Positions 1-10,750 of a stretch of 64,000 nucleotides of DNA are shown here, in pieces (position 1 is the first letter of the stretch; every line of letters starts with the position of its first letter). The translations under genes and the position numbers were made by a program. Source of the DNA: Berberis thunbergii (Eukaryota; Streptophyta; Magnoliopsida; Ranunculales; Berberidaceae); assembly GCA_003290165.1 (NCBI GenBank), contig QNQO01000535.1, forward strand, positions 602,001-666,000, given 5' to 3'. Below the pieces are notes generated by a model, which saw nothing but the letters and a program-made list of their open reading frames with translations, was not told the DNA's origin and ran no database searches.

Positions 1-344
1 ATGATCTGATTTTTTTATTTGATCATCTTTTATCTTCTTTTTATTCGAAAATGTGTTATTGGAGATTTTATCCAGTTTATAAATATATAGCTATTTTGCT
101 TTATATAATTTTAAAAAAAATTCACATTTAGCTACGGTATTTTGACCGTAGCTAACAAAAAAATAATTTGTAAACATTAGCTACGGCCCTAGTGTCGTCG
201 CTATATTGTTTTCTTAAAAAAAAAAAAATTTAAATGACATTAGCTACGATATTTAGACCGTGGCTAACAAAAAAAAATTGTAAACATTAGCTACGGCCTT
301 AGTGTCATCGCTAATATAAAAATTTTAATATAAAAAAAAAGTTT

Positions 345-406
345 CATTGGCGAGATTCGAACCCGGGTCGCCTAGGTGAAAACTAAGTCTCCTAACCGGG
401 CTGGAC
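345..406 (-). other. tRNA-Glu(UUC)-like relic, copy 1
   Basis: Read on the minus strand, the segment runs gtccagcccggttaggag, then an anticodon-loop-like gttttcacc, then gacccgggttcgaatctc, a good Pol III B box. This resembles the 3' two thirds of plant tRNA-Glu(UUC). The acceptor 5' strand and part of the D arm are absent, so it is not a working tRNA. It is either a tRNA-derived fragment or a SINE-like insertion amplified with the surrounding transposon repeat. Confidence 0.5.
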
Positions 407-594
407 AAAAATGTGTTATTGGTGATTTTATCCAGTTTATAAATATATCGCGATTTTGCTTTATATAATTTAAAAACAAAAATTCACATTTAGCTACGGT
501 ATTTTGACCGTAGCTAACAAAAAAAAAACTGTAAACATTAGCTACGGCCCTAGTGCCGTTGCTAATATAAAACTTTTAATATAAAAAAAAATTT

Positions 595-655
595 CATTGG
601 CGGGATTCGAACCCAGGTCGCCTAGGTGAAAACTAGGTCTCCTATTGGGATGGAC
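595..655 (-). other. tRNA-Glu(UUC)-like relic, copy 2
   Basis: This is a second copy of the preceding tRNA-like segment, with a few substitutions: the B box reads gggttcgaatcc on the minus strand and the D-arm side reads ccatcccaatagg. It sits at the same place in the next tandem unit, so it was amplified with the repeat rather than inserted independently. Confidence 0.5.
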
Positions 656-1667
656 GGAAATGTGTTATTAGTAATTTTATCCAGTTTCTAAATATATAGC
701 GATTTTGCTTTATATAATTTTTTAAAAAAAATTCATATTTAGCTACGGTATTTTGACCGTAGCTAACAAATTTTTTTTGTAAACATTAGCTACGGCCCTA
801 GTGCCGTCGCTATATTGTTTTCTTAAAAAAATTTTAAAAAAAATGACATTAGCTACGATATTTGGGCCGTGGCTAACAAAAAAAATTGTAAACATTAGCT
901 ACGGCCTTAGTGTCGTCGCTATATTGTTTTCTTATAAAATTTTTTTTAAAAATCACAAAAACATTTCTAAACATTAGCTACGGCTGTATTGCCATCGCTA
1001 AGTTGTTTTGTTATATATTTTTTTTAAATCACATTAGCGACGGTATGTGGACCGTAGCTAACAAACTTTTTTTTCTAAACTTAGCTACGGCCCGCGTGCC
1101 GTCGCTAAGGTGTTTTCCTATAAATTTTTTTTAAAATCACAAAAACATTTCTAAACATTAGCTACGGCTGTATTGCCGTCGCTAAGTTGTTTTGTTATAT
1201 TTTTTAAAATAAAAATCACATTAGCTACGGCCCTCCTGCCGTCGCTAAGGTGTTTTCCTATAATTTTTTTTTAAAAAAATCATAAAAATATTTCTAAACA
1301 TTAGCTACGGCTGTATTGCCGTCGCTAAGTTGTTTTGTTATATTTTTTTTAAAAAAAATCACATTAGCGACGGTATGTGGACCGTAGCTAACAAATTTTT
1401 TTTCTAAACCTTAGCTACGGCCAAAGTGCCGTCGCTAAGTTGTTTTGTTATATTTAAAAAAAAATCACATTAGCTATGGTCTGAATGTCGTCGCTAATCC
1501 TCGTACTAGCGACGGTTTTAAACCGTCGCAAAACGGTTGGCGACGGTTATTTTAATTTATGTACCGAAACCGTGGCAGAAACCATAGCGACGGTTTTAAA
1601 AAACCGTGGCAGAAACCATAGCGACGGTTTTAAAAAACCGTCGCTAATTTTGGTTTTTTTTGTAGTG

Positions 1668-2500
1668 ACTATATGAATATCTTTTAGAACACACAAAAAG
1701 CTTTTAGAGAGATTGATGATTTAGTTGTAGAAAATCCATCCAAAGAATTCAATTTCAAGAGTCGGTTAGGCCGGATCCTTTTGGGGAAGAAAAATGTATC
1801 GTAGTGAAAGAACAAACAACAAAGAAGGAATTGAATAGAGAAACAATAGAACAGGTAACTAGCTTTGGCTAGTCCCAAAGGAGCTAGGCACAACAAAGCT
1901 CTTATCATCAATCTCTTTACTTGCAGTGCCTGGGTTTCGTGCTAGGCACCGACCTATTTATTCATAGCAAATTTTGCTGCAGACTTAGCAATACATTTTC
2001 ATCAAGATGAACAGAGATGAACATGTAGTCCAAGCAGCTTAAGTTCATTTGCCAACAAGTGATAACATGTACCCTGATAAATTAAGGAGTGAATACTGAT
2101 TGTTGCAAAAAAGACAGCCTTTCTCTTCCTAAAGAAGCTCTCCTTGTGAAAATTTTGTGTTTGTGTCAAACATTCAATACAAAGAAAGAAAGATATATAG
2201 AAGTAGCTAGGAGGATCAAGATCATGAAAAGAAGAATCTTCGCCACCGCAAGGTAGAAATTGAGTTTCATGAAAACACAGCCACACACAAAAAAAAGTCG
2301 ACTCTTTCTTACTTGGATTAGGTGAAAGCAGGTTTGCGCTTAATGGGATATCCATGGCATAACCTTCTGCAGCCTCCAGCATATGCCAAAGCTTCATGCA
2401 TGGAATCATTCCATCTTTTGGACTTAGAGGCGATTTGGGGATTTAGGGGCTCTTTTGTCCATATTTCTAAAATTATTTATAGGCCATTAGATTGATCTCG
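1668..2500. other. Unassigned AT-rich intergenic stretch
   Basis: No recognisable gene. A 135-codon minus-strand frame at 2002-2409 has no family-like motif and is not called. The sequence from about 2420 onward may already be the 5' leader of the LINE relic that follows. Confidence 0.4.
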
Positions 2501-2597
2501 CAAGAGATCTGAGACGCTCAAACTAGGTCTCTCATCACCTTGGGTTTCCTGACGCAGAACCTCGGGCGAGGCAACTAAACCTGCTCCCCGTTCGTTC

Positions 2598-3815
2598 TTG
2601 CAAGCTTTGGGAGTGATGAAGAAAGTTGTCATTGACAGAGAACGGCTAGAAAAAAAAACCCGTTTTCAAAAAGAAGGCAACCCTGCTATCTCGCTCACAA
2701 AATTGGATGCCTCCCGACTTGATAGACATGCTGAAAAGTTTATCATGGTGCTCAAGTTTTCTAATTATCGACCTGCTTTGGAAGCCATTTGGGAAACCAT
2801 TCACAGTTTTGGGGCCTTAATGGAGACTTTACAATGGGGTTGCTTGACCCTAGACATGTGATTGTGAGATTTCATTCAAAAGAAGAAGTGAACAAAGCCC
2901 TATCACGTGAATCTTTCTTGATCTGTGGAGTGAAGTTTAAAGTCTTCCGTTGGCATCAAGGATTCAGCCAAAAGGCTGATCCGGTTCAGGTTCCTCTTTG
3001 AATTGATTTACCAGGCCTTCCGCTTCAATATTTCATCTTGTGTTTCTTGAGGAGGTAGGAGGATCCATTGGTACTTTTTTATGAATAGAAGAGAGTACCC
3101 AATGTTATACAAAGCCTAGGAATGCAGGGATATGTGTGGAGATGGATCTTTCGATGCCATTCCCACCCAAAATCTGGATTGACACCTCGGGTAGTAATGG
3201 TTTCTGGCAAAAGCCCATCTATCCGAGTTTCAAATATTGTGAACATTGTTTTATGATCGGGCATCAAGATTCCTACTGTAGAAAACTCCTTGGTCTAAAA
3301 AGGGTTCAACCCTCGACAACTTGGGATCATCTAAGGTGAACCGGGTTACGAAGGATGCTACAATCATAAAAACAACGAAAACAAGTTTTCAAGCATGTGA
3401 ACAAACAATCTAATGTCCCTATGACGGATGGGGGTGGAATAATATTGGTGCTAAAAATTTGAATGGCAAAGAAGTTCTTGATGAACAAGGAAAGGAGGAC
3501 GGTTTGGAGCAAGTAAATGATAATAGACACAAAACTTCTTCTTCTGGAACTATAATTCCTAATGATAACAGGAACGTGGGGGTTATAGGGACTGAAATAC
3601 TTAACGCCAGTCACGATGAAGAATAGCTTGGCTGCCTTGATGGTAGAAGACGGTGAAGTGGATAAAACAGCAAGAATGGGACGATCAGCAGGAGGTACTC
3701 CAGACAGCAAGGAGATCAAACACTTTGGTAGTTTGACACTCAAGGCATTGTTGGAGGCGGGATACTCAATTACTGGAGCAAAGAAGGCGTTGATGAATTC
3801 GAGCTCTCCATAAAA
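2598..3815 (+). pseudogene. LINE (plant L1) ORF1 relic: DUF4283 and zinc knuckle
   Basis: This is the nucleic-acid-binding ORF1 of a plant L1-type LINE, broken into at least three frames. The 2737-3000 stretch reads like a DUF4283 domain: an IWETIHSFG-like start, then VIVRFHSKEEVNKAL and FKVFRWHQGF. At 3136-3290 the linker with PPKIWIDT is followed by a zinc knuckle YCEHCFMIGHQDSYC (C-x2-C-x4-H-x4-C, all four ligands present). A hydrophilic tail follows to about 3815. Frameshifts separate 2861, 3001 and 3136, and a stop follows the knuckle, so no product is expected. The endonuclease relic downstream belongs to the same element. Confidence 0.8.
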
Positions 3816-4159
3816 AAAAATGGGAGAGCGCCTATGTGCAAGGTTCCATTTGATGATTCATCGATGTGGTGAATAGGCAATTTCAAAAGAAAAGAATGGT
3901 GAAGTTGATAAACAAGACATTCTTTCAAGCAGAGGTGTAAACGAAGGTGTAGGGGTGAGGATTTTGAAAAGAGAAGGTTCCTCAGATAATGAAGGTGAAG
4001 ACAAGGCCAAACAGGTCCCGAAGACAGGATACCACTCAGATGATGCAAAATCCAAGAAGTCGAGAAGGTCTGAAACAGATCTTTTTATTTTTTAGGCTCG
4101 CATGGGATGAGATGGAGATGCACCAGATATAGTTGTTTCTGACGATTGACAAAATTATG

Positions 4160-5395
4160 TTCTAGAATGCTCAGAGTGTTGGTAATAGGGCAATCCGATG
4201 TAGGTTTAAAAATCTTGTTAAAGACTTTAAGGTCAGGCTTTTGGCAATAGCAGAACCAATGATTACTGTAGAGAGATATATGGAGATCAGAAGTAAAATT
4301 TGTCTTCCTTTGTTTACTTCAAATGAAGAATGCGGTGAGAAAATATGGGTGTTTTGGGATAATGACTTGCAAGTGGATGTTGTGAACAATTTTGATCAAA
4401 GCATCCATTGCAAGGTGATGGTGTTGAGTACGGGTCATTCTTTTTTTGTTTCTTTTGTATATGCTAAGTGTACCTTGCAGGAGAGACGGGTCCTTTGGGA
4501 GTATTTGGAAATTTTCGAATTGTGTTTGTCGGAGCCCTGATTGGTAGGTGGTGACTTTAATGTCATCCTAGAGGGATCAAAAAAATTATGAGGAATGTAT
4601 CCTATTTTTCCGCCATGGAGAAGTTTGCCAGTTGTATCTCTACTTGTGGTCTTCTTGAGCTTGGATTTGTTGGTCCTAAGTACACATGGGGATAACAGGA
4701 TGTGGGCTAGGTTGGACAAATTTATGGTCAATTTGGAATGGATGACAGCAATGCAGAACACAGGATAGTGCGTCTTTTGAGAACCTGTTCGAATCATGCG
4801 CCATTATTAATTTCCATTCCTGTGACGAGAAGGGCATGTATGTTTCCATTTAGATTTCAAAGAATGTGGACTACTCATGGTGAATTCCTTAATTTTGTTG
4901 ATAGTCAGTAGAATCTAACTTGCCCATGTTTGGGGCCATGGAACGGGTGAGTTTTAAACAAAAAAATATGAGATTAAAACTCAAGTCTTGGAATTATGTG
5001 GTTTCGATATATATATTTAGTAATTTGAGAAGGCTTGAAGATGAGATTCAACAGTTGGAGTTCAGCTTCCTCCAAGGATGGGATGTAAATGATAGTGTTA
5101 ATTTGAATAAGTGTCAGGCAGAATATAAATTATCTTTAGCAAAGGAAGAAATTTATTGAAAGCAAAAATTTGGGGAAAATGAATTAAAATAAGGGGATGC
5201 ATGTACAAAGTTTTTTTTCACCTCGGTAAAAGCCAAGCAAAAAAAAGGTTAATTACAGAGACATCGAGACCAAATGGGGTTCAGATTACGGACCCTAAGG
5301 ATATTTTGTTGGAAACTAATAATTTTTTCTAACACTTGATGACATCTGAGTGGTGCAGAAAAGATCAAGAACTTCTAGATTGTATTCCCCAAATT
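4160..5395 (+). pseudogene. LINE ORF2 relic, endonuclease part only
   Basis: This is the 5' part of a LINE ORF2. The 4241-4560 stretch matches an endonuclease/exonuclease/phosphatase domain: LLAIAEPMI, KIWVFWDND and then GGDFNVIL, the conserved D-x-N motif, after one in-frame stop. At 4650-4800 it continues with GLLELGF, then KYTWG, MWARLDKF and SNHAPLL, the conserved C-terminal part of the EEP domain. At 4810-5395 it carries the spacer before the reverse transcriptase, ending in a CIPQII-like motif. Reverse transcriptase and RNase H are absent: the sequence switches to a palindromic repeat at about 5396. Several frameshifts and stops make it dead. Confidence 0.78.
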
Positions 5396-5834
5396 ATAGT
5401 GTTCTTGACTTTTGGCCAACTTATGTGTTCGATCGAGACCAATTCTTAAATTCATTAAAAAACAAAAGTTGTAATACTCTGAGTTATCTAATAAACACAA
5501 CTTGAAAATATTTTAAAATGAGCAAGTTATGGTCATTTTACAAAAGTCGCGCAAAACTGTCCAAAAAATTTATGTTCGCAAAGTGCACTATGAGGTATCT
5601 GAAATTCCTATTTGCATTGATTTCCTCGCAGTGCACTCTGCGAACAGACATTTTTTTGGACAATTTTGCACAACTTTAGTAAAATTGTCATAAATTGTTC
5701 ATTTCAAAACATTTTCAAGTGATTTAAGTTGCATTTATTAGATAACTTAAAGTACTACAACTTTTGTGTTTTGATCAACTTGAGAATCGGTCTCGATCGA
5801 GCACATAAGTAGGCCGAAAATCAGGAATACTATC
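5396..5834. repeat. Long palindromic (foldback) element, MITE-like
   Basis: Two arms of roughly 180-200 bp are imperfect inverted copies of each other. The left arm begins atagtgttcttgacttttgg and carries tgttcgatcgagacc. The right arm ends with the complement, ggtctcgatcgagcacataa followed by caggaatactat. Both carry acaaaagttgtagtac-type and tgttcgca-type blocks, and the centre is near 5610. The outer ends lie inside the LINE relic, so it probably inserted there. No target duplication could be identified. There is no coding capacity. Confidence 0.75.
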
Positions 5835-5849
5835 CCGTTTTCAATGCAA

Positions 5850-5996
5850 GACATATTTGCGCGACTATATTAAAATAACCATAACTTTCTCATTTCAAAA
5901 CATATTGAAGTGATTCAAGTTGGGTTTATTAGATACCTTAGATTACTACAACGTTTGTGTTTTGATGAGTTTGAGAATCGGTCTCAAGTGAGGGTT
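5850..5996. repeat. Solitary extra arm of the same foldback family
   Basis: This stretch repeats the right arm of the preceding palindrome in the same orientation: the catttcaaaacat, aagtgattcaagttg, tttattagata and gagaatcggtctc blocks appear in the same order. It lies just outside the palindrome's right end. It is a diverged partial copy or the remains of a second element. Confidence 0.7.
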
Positions 5997-6680
5997 AAAA
6001 GTGGTTCGAAAGTTACCATGTTTTTCATTTTTTCGTTTTGAGTTTGGGTTTGTTGTTATGTTATTGAGTTTAGTATTAAGGATTTCGTTTGAGAGTTTTC
6101 GAGGGAGAGGGAGGAGATTTGCAAGAGATTTGAGTGTGGAGAGAGATTTGCAAGAGATTTCGAATAGGAGAGGGACGAACATTGTCGATTTGAATGGTGA
6201 GGGGGAAAATGGATGATTTTTGTTTATATAGGTGGTGTGAGAAAGAAAGTAGCTGGTGTGGGAAAGTAGAATAATGTGAGAGAAAGGAAATGGTGGTGTG
6301 GAGTAGTCGCTGCCAAAGAGAATAGGTAACACCTTTTGGCCTAGCTAGTAATTAAGATGTGAATCAACAATTTCCTAAATTTTCATTTGTATGAAGTCAT
6401 GGTTATGAACTAATGTGAAAATAAGTTGAAATTGGGAGTTTTGATGTACTACTTGCAACTTTCGAAATTAAGAAATTTGTGAATCAAAATACGAGAATTG
6501 CATTACATTTTGAAAAAAAAGGTCAATTCACAATGATAAATACTATCATCGCTACATTAAATGATTGAATGATTCTTCATCCTCCATTCAAGTCTATCAA
6601 GAAATGTCCTTACATTCTGTTTAATTAATTATTTATTTATGTTAGAAATGTTTTTGAACAAATACAAATTGTTCTTCTAT
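5997..6680. other. Unassigned stretch before the kinesin relic
   Basis: A 71-codon plus-strand frame at 6001-6216 and its minus-strand counterpart lack recognisable motifs. The rest is AT-rich with no gene-like signal. A possible 3' splice acceptor (ttctatgtctttacag) at about 6675-6690 introduces the kinesin-like exon. Confidence 0.35.
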
Positions 6681-6690
6681 GTCTTTACAG

Positions 6691-7115
6691 TGGCATTATG
6701 CTGGTACAAATTGGTGCACATTCTTTCACTTTTGATCGTGTATACGGAAACAGCGGTTCTCCATCAACTTCGATGTTTGAAGAATGTTGTTCCACTTGTT
6801 GATGGTTTGTTCCATAGATATAATGCCACTGTTCTTGTTTATGGTCAGGTAAATGTTTTACGAATCTTTTGTTGAGTTCTAATCAGACAATTTTCATACT
6901 TGATCTCATCACCGATGTTGTTTATTAACATGCATTGTTCTTCATATTGGTTCTGGGAAAACATATACAATGGGAACTGGTTATAGAGATAGTTACTAGA
7001 AACGTGTTACCCTCCAAGTCATGGATGCAATATTCAACAAGATTGAAACTCAGAGACATGAAGCTGAATTCCAGTTATATGTTTCCTTCATTGAGTTAGT
7101 TGAAAAGTCGAATTC
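6691..7115 (+). pseudogene. Kinesin-4 motor-domain fragment, broken
   Basis: This is part of a microtubule motor domain of the kinesin-4 (FRA1/chromokinesin-like) group. After a ttacag acceptor, the exon reads GAHSFTFDRVYGNSGSPSTS and then MFEEC. A frameshift near 6785 leads into PLVDGLFHRYNATVLVYGQ, ending at a GTAAAT donor at 6850. The next exon, about 6950-7115, holds the P-loop GSGKTYTMGTGY (the preceding Thr is Ile), then a stop, then QVMDAIFNKIET and QLYVSFIEL. The intron between them has lost its AG acceptor. Only about 110 residues of a protein normally over 1000 long remain. It is a decayed duplicate or captured fragment. Confidence 0.85.
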
Positions 7116-8079
7116 TTTCACTTTCCTATTTTCACTTTTAAAGTATCATAATTACTAGAATTTTTTTCCTTGAAGCAATTCATGCATGTTTAAGATCCTA
7201 GATTATAAATAAATGGGAAGATTTTATCTATGTCAAATTTCATTTTGTGTAATCTATTTTTCATTTATTAGTTGTTCGGTTCATTTAGTCATATTAATAA
7301 ATAAAAAAATGTATGTTGCCTTCATAGTCTTTTGAATTTGGATATCCATTGGTATATAGAAGACAAAGTAAAAAAGTAATTGCAACTGAGTCCTTAGTCA
7401 TACTTTCTATACTTGAGTTGTCTACGTTTCCAATTTTGATAAAACAATAGAAAAAATAATCGACATTAAAGGGTAGATGAGATGAGATTCTTCCTTTCTC
7501 GTCTATTGGTCTCCATGTCGAACATCATTTCAGTCCACTGTGCCTATAGCTTTACCTATCCGTTGTCAGACCTTCACATAGAAACGATATTGTCATCATT
7601 GCTTAAAGCTCTGGTTAGTATTCATTTTAACTTTTATTGTCATACTTGTCCTCAATGAATTCATAGTCATGCATTTTTCATCTAACTCCTAATTGGATTT
7701 AACCTATTAACTCACATCATCAATGTCTTTAATTTTTCACTATGTTCTCATTTTTTTTTTGTGATTCCTCAATGCAGGGAGAATATGATCAGTGACGAAC
7801 ACCAAAGCTTGTGGAGCATTTCGTACTTCAGTTTCTTTTTAAGCTAACTAGCTAGTCATTGTACAACTTCAGTTTTTGTTGTTAAATGTTAGCATTGACA
7901 ATATATAACAATTTAATTTGTAGTTTTCTTCCGGACCATGTAATATTGATTCTGAAATGAAATTAAGGTCTCTCTTGATGTATGGTGATGGTATCCACTG
8001 AGTTTAGTGTCATTTATATTTGAGTCTAGAAGGTTTGCACATGTTTGATGGATTTTCTGCACCCAATATAAAAAGAAAA
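7116..8079. other. Unassigned stretch downstream of the kinesin fragment
   Basis: AT-rich sequence. A possible acceptor (tcaatgcag) at about 7777 is followed by a short open stretch and a 3'-UTR-like run, so it may hold the last exon of another decayed gene. No family could be recognised. Confidence 0.3.
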
Positions 8080-8427
8080 CACTACAGGTTGAAAAATGTT
8101 TTTTTTATTAAAAAAAAAGGATTATCAATGGGAATTAGCGGCAGTTATAACTGTCGCAGTGTGTTCATGGATTTTAGCAGCGATTGATAATCGTCGCTAA
8201 AAAAACTAAAAAGTATATGGTTAAGCAGGTTTTGTCGACGGTTGTAACTGTCGCTATATGGTATTTAGCGACGGTTATGTCAGCGGTTGCTGAAAATTGT
8301 CACTGAATACCCTAGTGATGCCTTTATTAACTGCGGTTGTTTAATCGATGTTGTATTATGTAGCTACGGTAATAACCGTCGCTAAATACATTTTTCACTG
8401 TCGCTAAAATACAGTTTTCTTGTAGTG
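8080..8427. mobile_element. Small non-autonomous CACTA element (CACTA MITE)
   Basis: It begins cactacaggttgaaaaa and ends gttttcttgtagtg, inverted CACTA termini. The interior carries the subterminal-type repeats ttagcgacggttat and aaccgtcgctaaa in both orientations, like the larger CACTA end at the start of the window. At about 350 bp it cannot encode a transposase. Flanking triplets are aaa and aat, so the 3-bp target duplication is imperfect or lost. Confidence 0.8.
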
Positions 8428-9120
8428 AATGCGGCGTAAAATCATCGATTAATCGCAATTTGGGGTTTGATCCAACCAAATTGGGTGAAATTGGTTGGGG
8501 TTTAGCGGACACCAATTAATCAACGAGTCAACGATTAATTGCCTAGCCGACTCACCGATTTATCGATATGTATAAAAAAAACCTAAACTCCCGAAGAAGA
8601 GATAAGGAAAAGATCTCTGGATGGTGACGACGACTAGATCTCTGGCTCTGGAAGGCGACGACAATGACGATCTCTGTCTCTCTCGGTGTCTTTTTTCCTC
8701 CCTTCCTTCAAACCAAATCAAAAAGGTATGTACCACGTCAACCCTAATTTCTCTCTTCCCTCGCCGCCCAATCCCAATCCCACTCGACTTCCCTTCTGTG
8801 TAGAATTCATATGGACTAGGGGAGCTTGTTGATTGAGGTTGTTTGTAATGATATGGATTTTGGTGATTGAGGTTATTTGTAGTAGGATAGGTAAGTTGGT
8901 TCTTCTTGTTAAGTTTGACATCTATTTTGCTTCTGAATGTTTGTCTTGGTAGCTTGACTGTTAAAACAATCTACAATTTTATTTTAGTTTCTTTTTGTAA
9001 TCTATGACTATGATTAAATTTAAAAAATATATACTGTTAAAATTTGACTGATTAAACCCGATTAATCTCGCTTAATCGTAATTTGATCCTGGACCGCGCT
9101 GCAACCGCTTTCCGATTTAA
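8428..9120. other. Unassigned stretch
   Basis: The sequence contains cgattaatcgcaattt near 8450 and a related cgattaatctcgcttaatcg near 9060. It might therefore be another decayed repeat, but the ends could not be defined. The frame at 8621-8803 (rich in Arg, Ser and Leu) has no recognisable domain. Confidence 0.3.
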
Positions 9121-9790
9121 CTGCATAGTTGAAGATATGCCAATGAAGGGGATTCCAAAACTGTATGATTCAAACGGACTCAATGTTGGTGAATCAATGG
9201 TTCTTTAGAGAAATAAAGGTCCATTGGTACCTCCACAACCGGTGGGAAGAGATTTGGGAAGTTAGAAATTTGTTAGTGTGTCATTGTATGCATATCTATT
9301 GAGAATCTAATGTGGTGGCAGATTCCTTGGCATGTTTAGCTCAGGAAGAGAGGATAATAAGAAATTATGATTGGGACTCACTCCCAAATAAACCGAAGTC
9401 TTTAATTATGTTAGACATGAGGAAAACAGGTTACATATAAGAAGAGTTTGATTTAGGCGTGCATGGTGATGTGGTGCGGAGGTAGTTTTTGGGCAGGAAG
9501 AAGGGATGCTCAGGGGGTCTGTTGGACTGTAAATTATGCTTTTTTTTTTGTCCAAGACTTCCCCTGTTTCCAGCATGATTGAGAGGAGTTTTTGCCTGCA
9601 GTGATGGACGCTAGAAGAACATGTGATTTTTCAGGTTCTGGGTGCATTTCTTTCTTGTTGTTTCGTGTTGGGTTTGGCCAATTTTCTTGGAGCAGTTTAG
9701 GGACAACATTCATGTTCTTGAATTGGGGCAACACTCAAGGTTTTTGGGACAGATTCCACGGTTTTGCAGTCTGCTTATGGGACGTCCAGA
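9121..9790 (+). pseudogene. LINE 3' portion: RNase H-like C-terminus
   Basis: At about 9280-9420 one frame reads HIY, a stop, then ESNVVADSLACLAQEE and later YDWDSLPNKP. This is the C-terminal part of the RNase H-like domain that ends plant L1 LINE ORF2; the conserved part is normally an H-x-x-R-E-x-N-x-x-A-D stretch. The catalytic context is broken by the stop. The 3'-UTR-like sequence continues to 9790, is split there by a hAT element, and resumes at 10751. Confidence 0.7.
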
Positions 9791-10742
9791 CATGGGCGGA
9801 CCTACTAAGGGGCCAGGGGGGCAGTTGCCCCCCCTTCAACTTTTAAAATATTTTTAGTATATATATTTGAGTCTTAAAAATCGATTATATAATGTAGAAT
9901 ACAATATGTTAACTGTTTATGAAAATATTTAAACATATCTTTGTTGGTGTAGTGGTTGGAGGTTTATCACTTTTAGTAAAAGACCTGAGTTCGATACTCT
10001 TCGAGTGCATTTTTTATTTATTTTCAATGCAATTTTATTAGTAATTGCAAACATTAAAAAATGTTTAGTTTAATAAAAATTTATTAACATTAAATAAATG
10101 AATTGTTTTTCACAAGTAATATTAAACCCCTAACAAAAAAATATTTAAAATTAATATATAAAATAATAACGATAGAATTCAATGAAAATATATACCATTA
10201 GCCAACTCGTATAAAATTTGTGCCTCATATAAACTATTTTTTCTTTGAAATTGTATTATGATCATATTAGATTCGCAAATTTCAATTTTTTTTAGATTCA
10301 CCTAGAACTTATCATAATTATTTTGTGATTCTCAATTCTAGACAACCAGGCTTTATAGCCATTTTTTGGTCAGGTTTTAAGTTTTTTACATTTCTATCCC
10401 TTCTATAGATAACGTTTGTGATTGTATTTTAAAGAGAATGGGTAAAAGTGTAAAAATGCTCTAGCCTGGCCAAAAAATGGCTTTAAAGTCTGGCTGCCTA
10501 GACAAACTCTTTTGTGATATTAGTTATATATTCTAGTTATTATGCTTGTTTGCTCTTTGCTAAGGTTATCAATAGTGACCTTATTTTGGCTTAAAATTGT
10601 ATTTTTTATAGTTGAATTTTTTTTTATTAGTTACTAGTTTCGGTAAAAAATAAATTGGTTTTACCATTGATAACTACTATTATCAACTAATAAGTATTTT
10701 CCATTTCGCCCCATTTCGACTAAAATCCTTGGTCCGCCCCTG
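9791..10742. mobile_element. Non-autonomous hAT element with perfect 8-bp target duplication
   Basis: Terminal inverted repeats are catgggcggaccta at the left and the complement of caggggcggaccaag at the right. The 8-bp direct repeat cgtccaga flanks it exactly at 9783-9790 and 10743-10750, the target-duplication length of hAT transposons. The 952-bp interior is AT-rich and has no transposase. It splits the 3' UTR of the LINE relic, so it is younger than that LINE. Confidence 0.92.
9948..10010 (+). other. tRNA-like (SINE-type) segment inside the hAT element
   Basis: The segment ttggtgtagtggttggagg resembles a tRNA D-arm / A box. About 35 bases on, gagttcgatactc resembles a B box. No acceptor stem can be closed, so it is a tRNA-derived relic rather than a tRNA gene. 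Confidence 0.45.
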
Positions 10743-10750
10743 CGTCCAGA

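Larger units (their letters stand above)
49..905. repeat. Tandem large-unit repeat in the CACTA subterminal region
   Basis: A unit beginning gaaaatgtgttattggagat and running through a tttatccagtttataaatata block recurs at about 49, 409 and 658. The first two units carry the tRNA-like segment and the third lacks it. Units are roughly 250-360 bp and contain the short gctacgg repeats. This is a tandem amplification inside the transposon end. Confidence 0.7.
1..1667. mobile_element. Right end of a CACTA (En/Spm-type) DNA transposon, left part outside the window
   Basis: The stretch consists of dozens of short repeats with cores such as ttagctacgg, gccgtcgctaa and gcgacggtttt, in direct and inverted orientation. 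It ends at 1667 in ttttttttgtagtg, the inverse of the CACTAcaa terminus typical of CACTA elements. Dense subterminal repeats next to a CACTA end are the usual binding platform for the family's transposase. The partner left end and any transposase are not in the window. The 3-bp target duplication cannot be tested for the same reason. No coding capacity is credible here; short reading frames are repeat translations. Confidence 0.8.

Noticed and set aside
700..1650. CRISPR-like array of short repeats
   Set aside because: The spacing is irregular, repeats occur in both orientations and vary, and the context is a plant CACTA transposon end.
2002..2409. 135-codon minus-strand open frame
   Set aside because: No domain, no splice or start context, and no family resemblance. 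Compatible with chance in this sequence.
8428..9120. A transposon bounded by cgattaatcgcaattt-like sequences
   Set aside because: The two similar blocks are in direct orientation and short, and no target duplication or inverted ends could be found.
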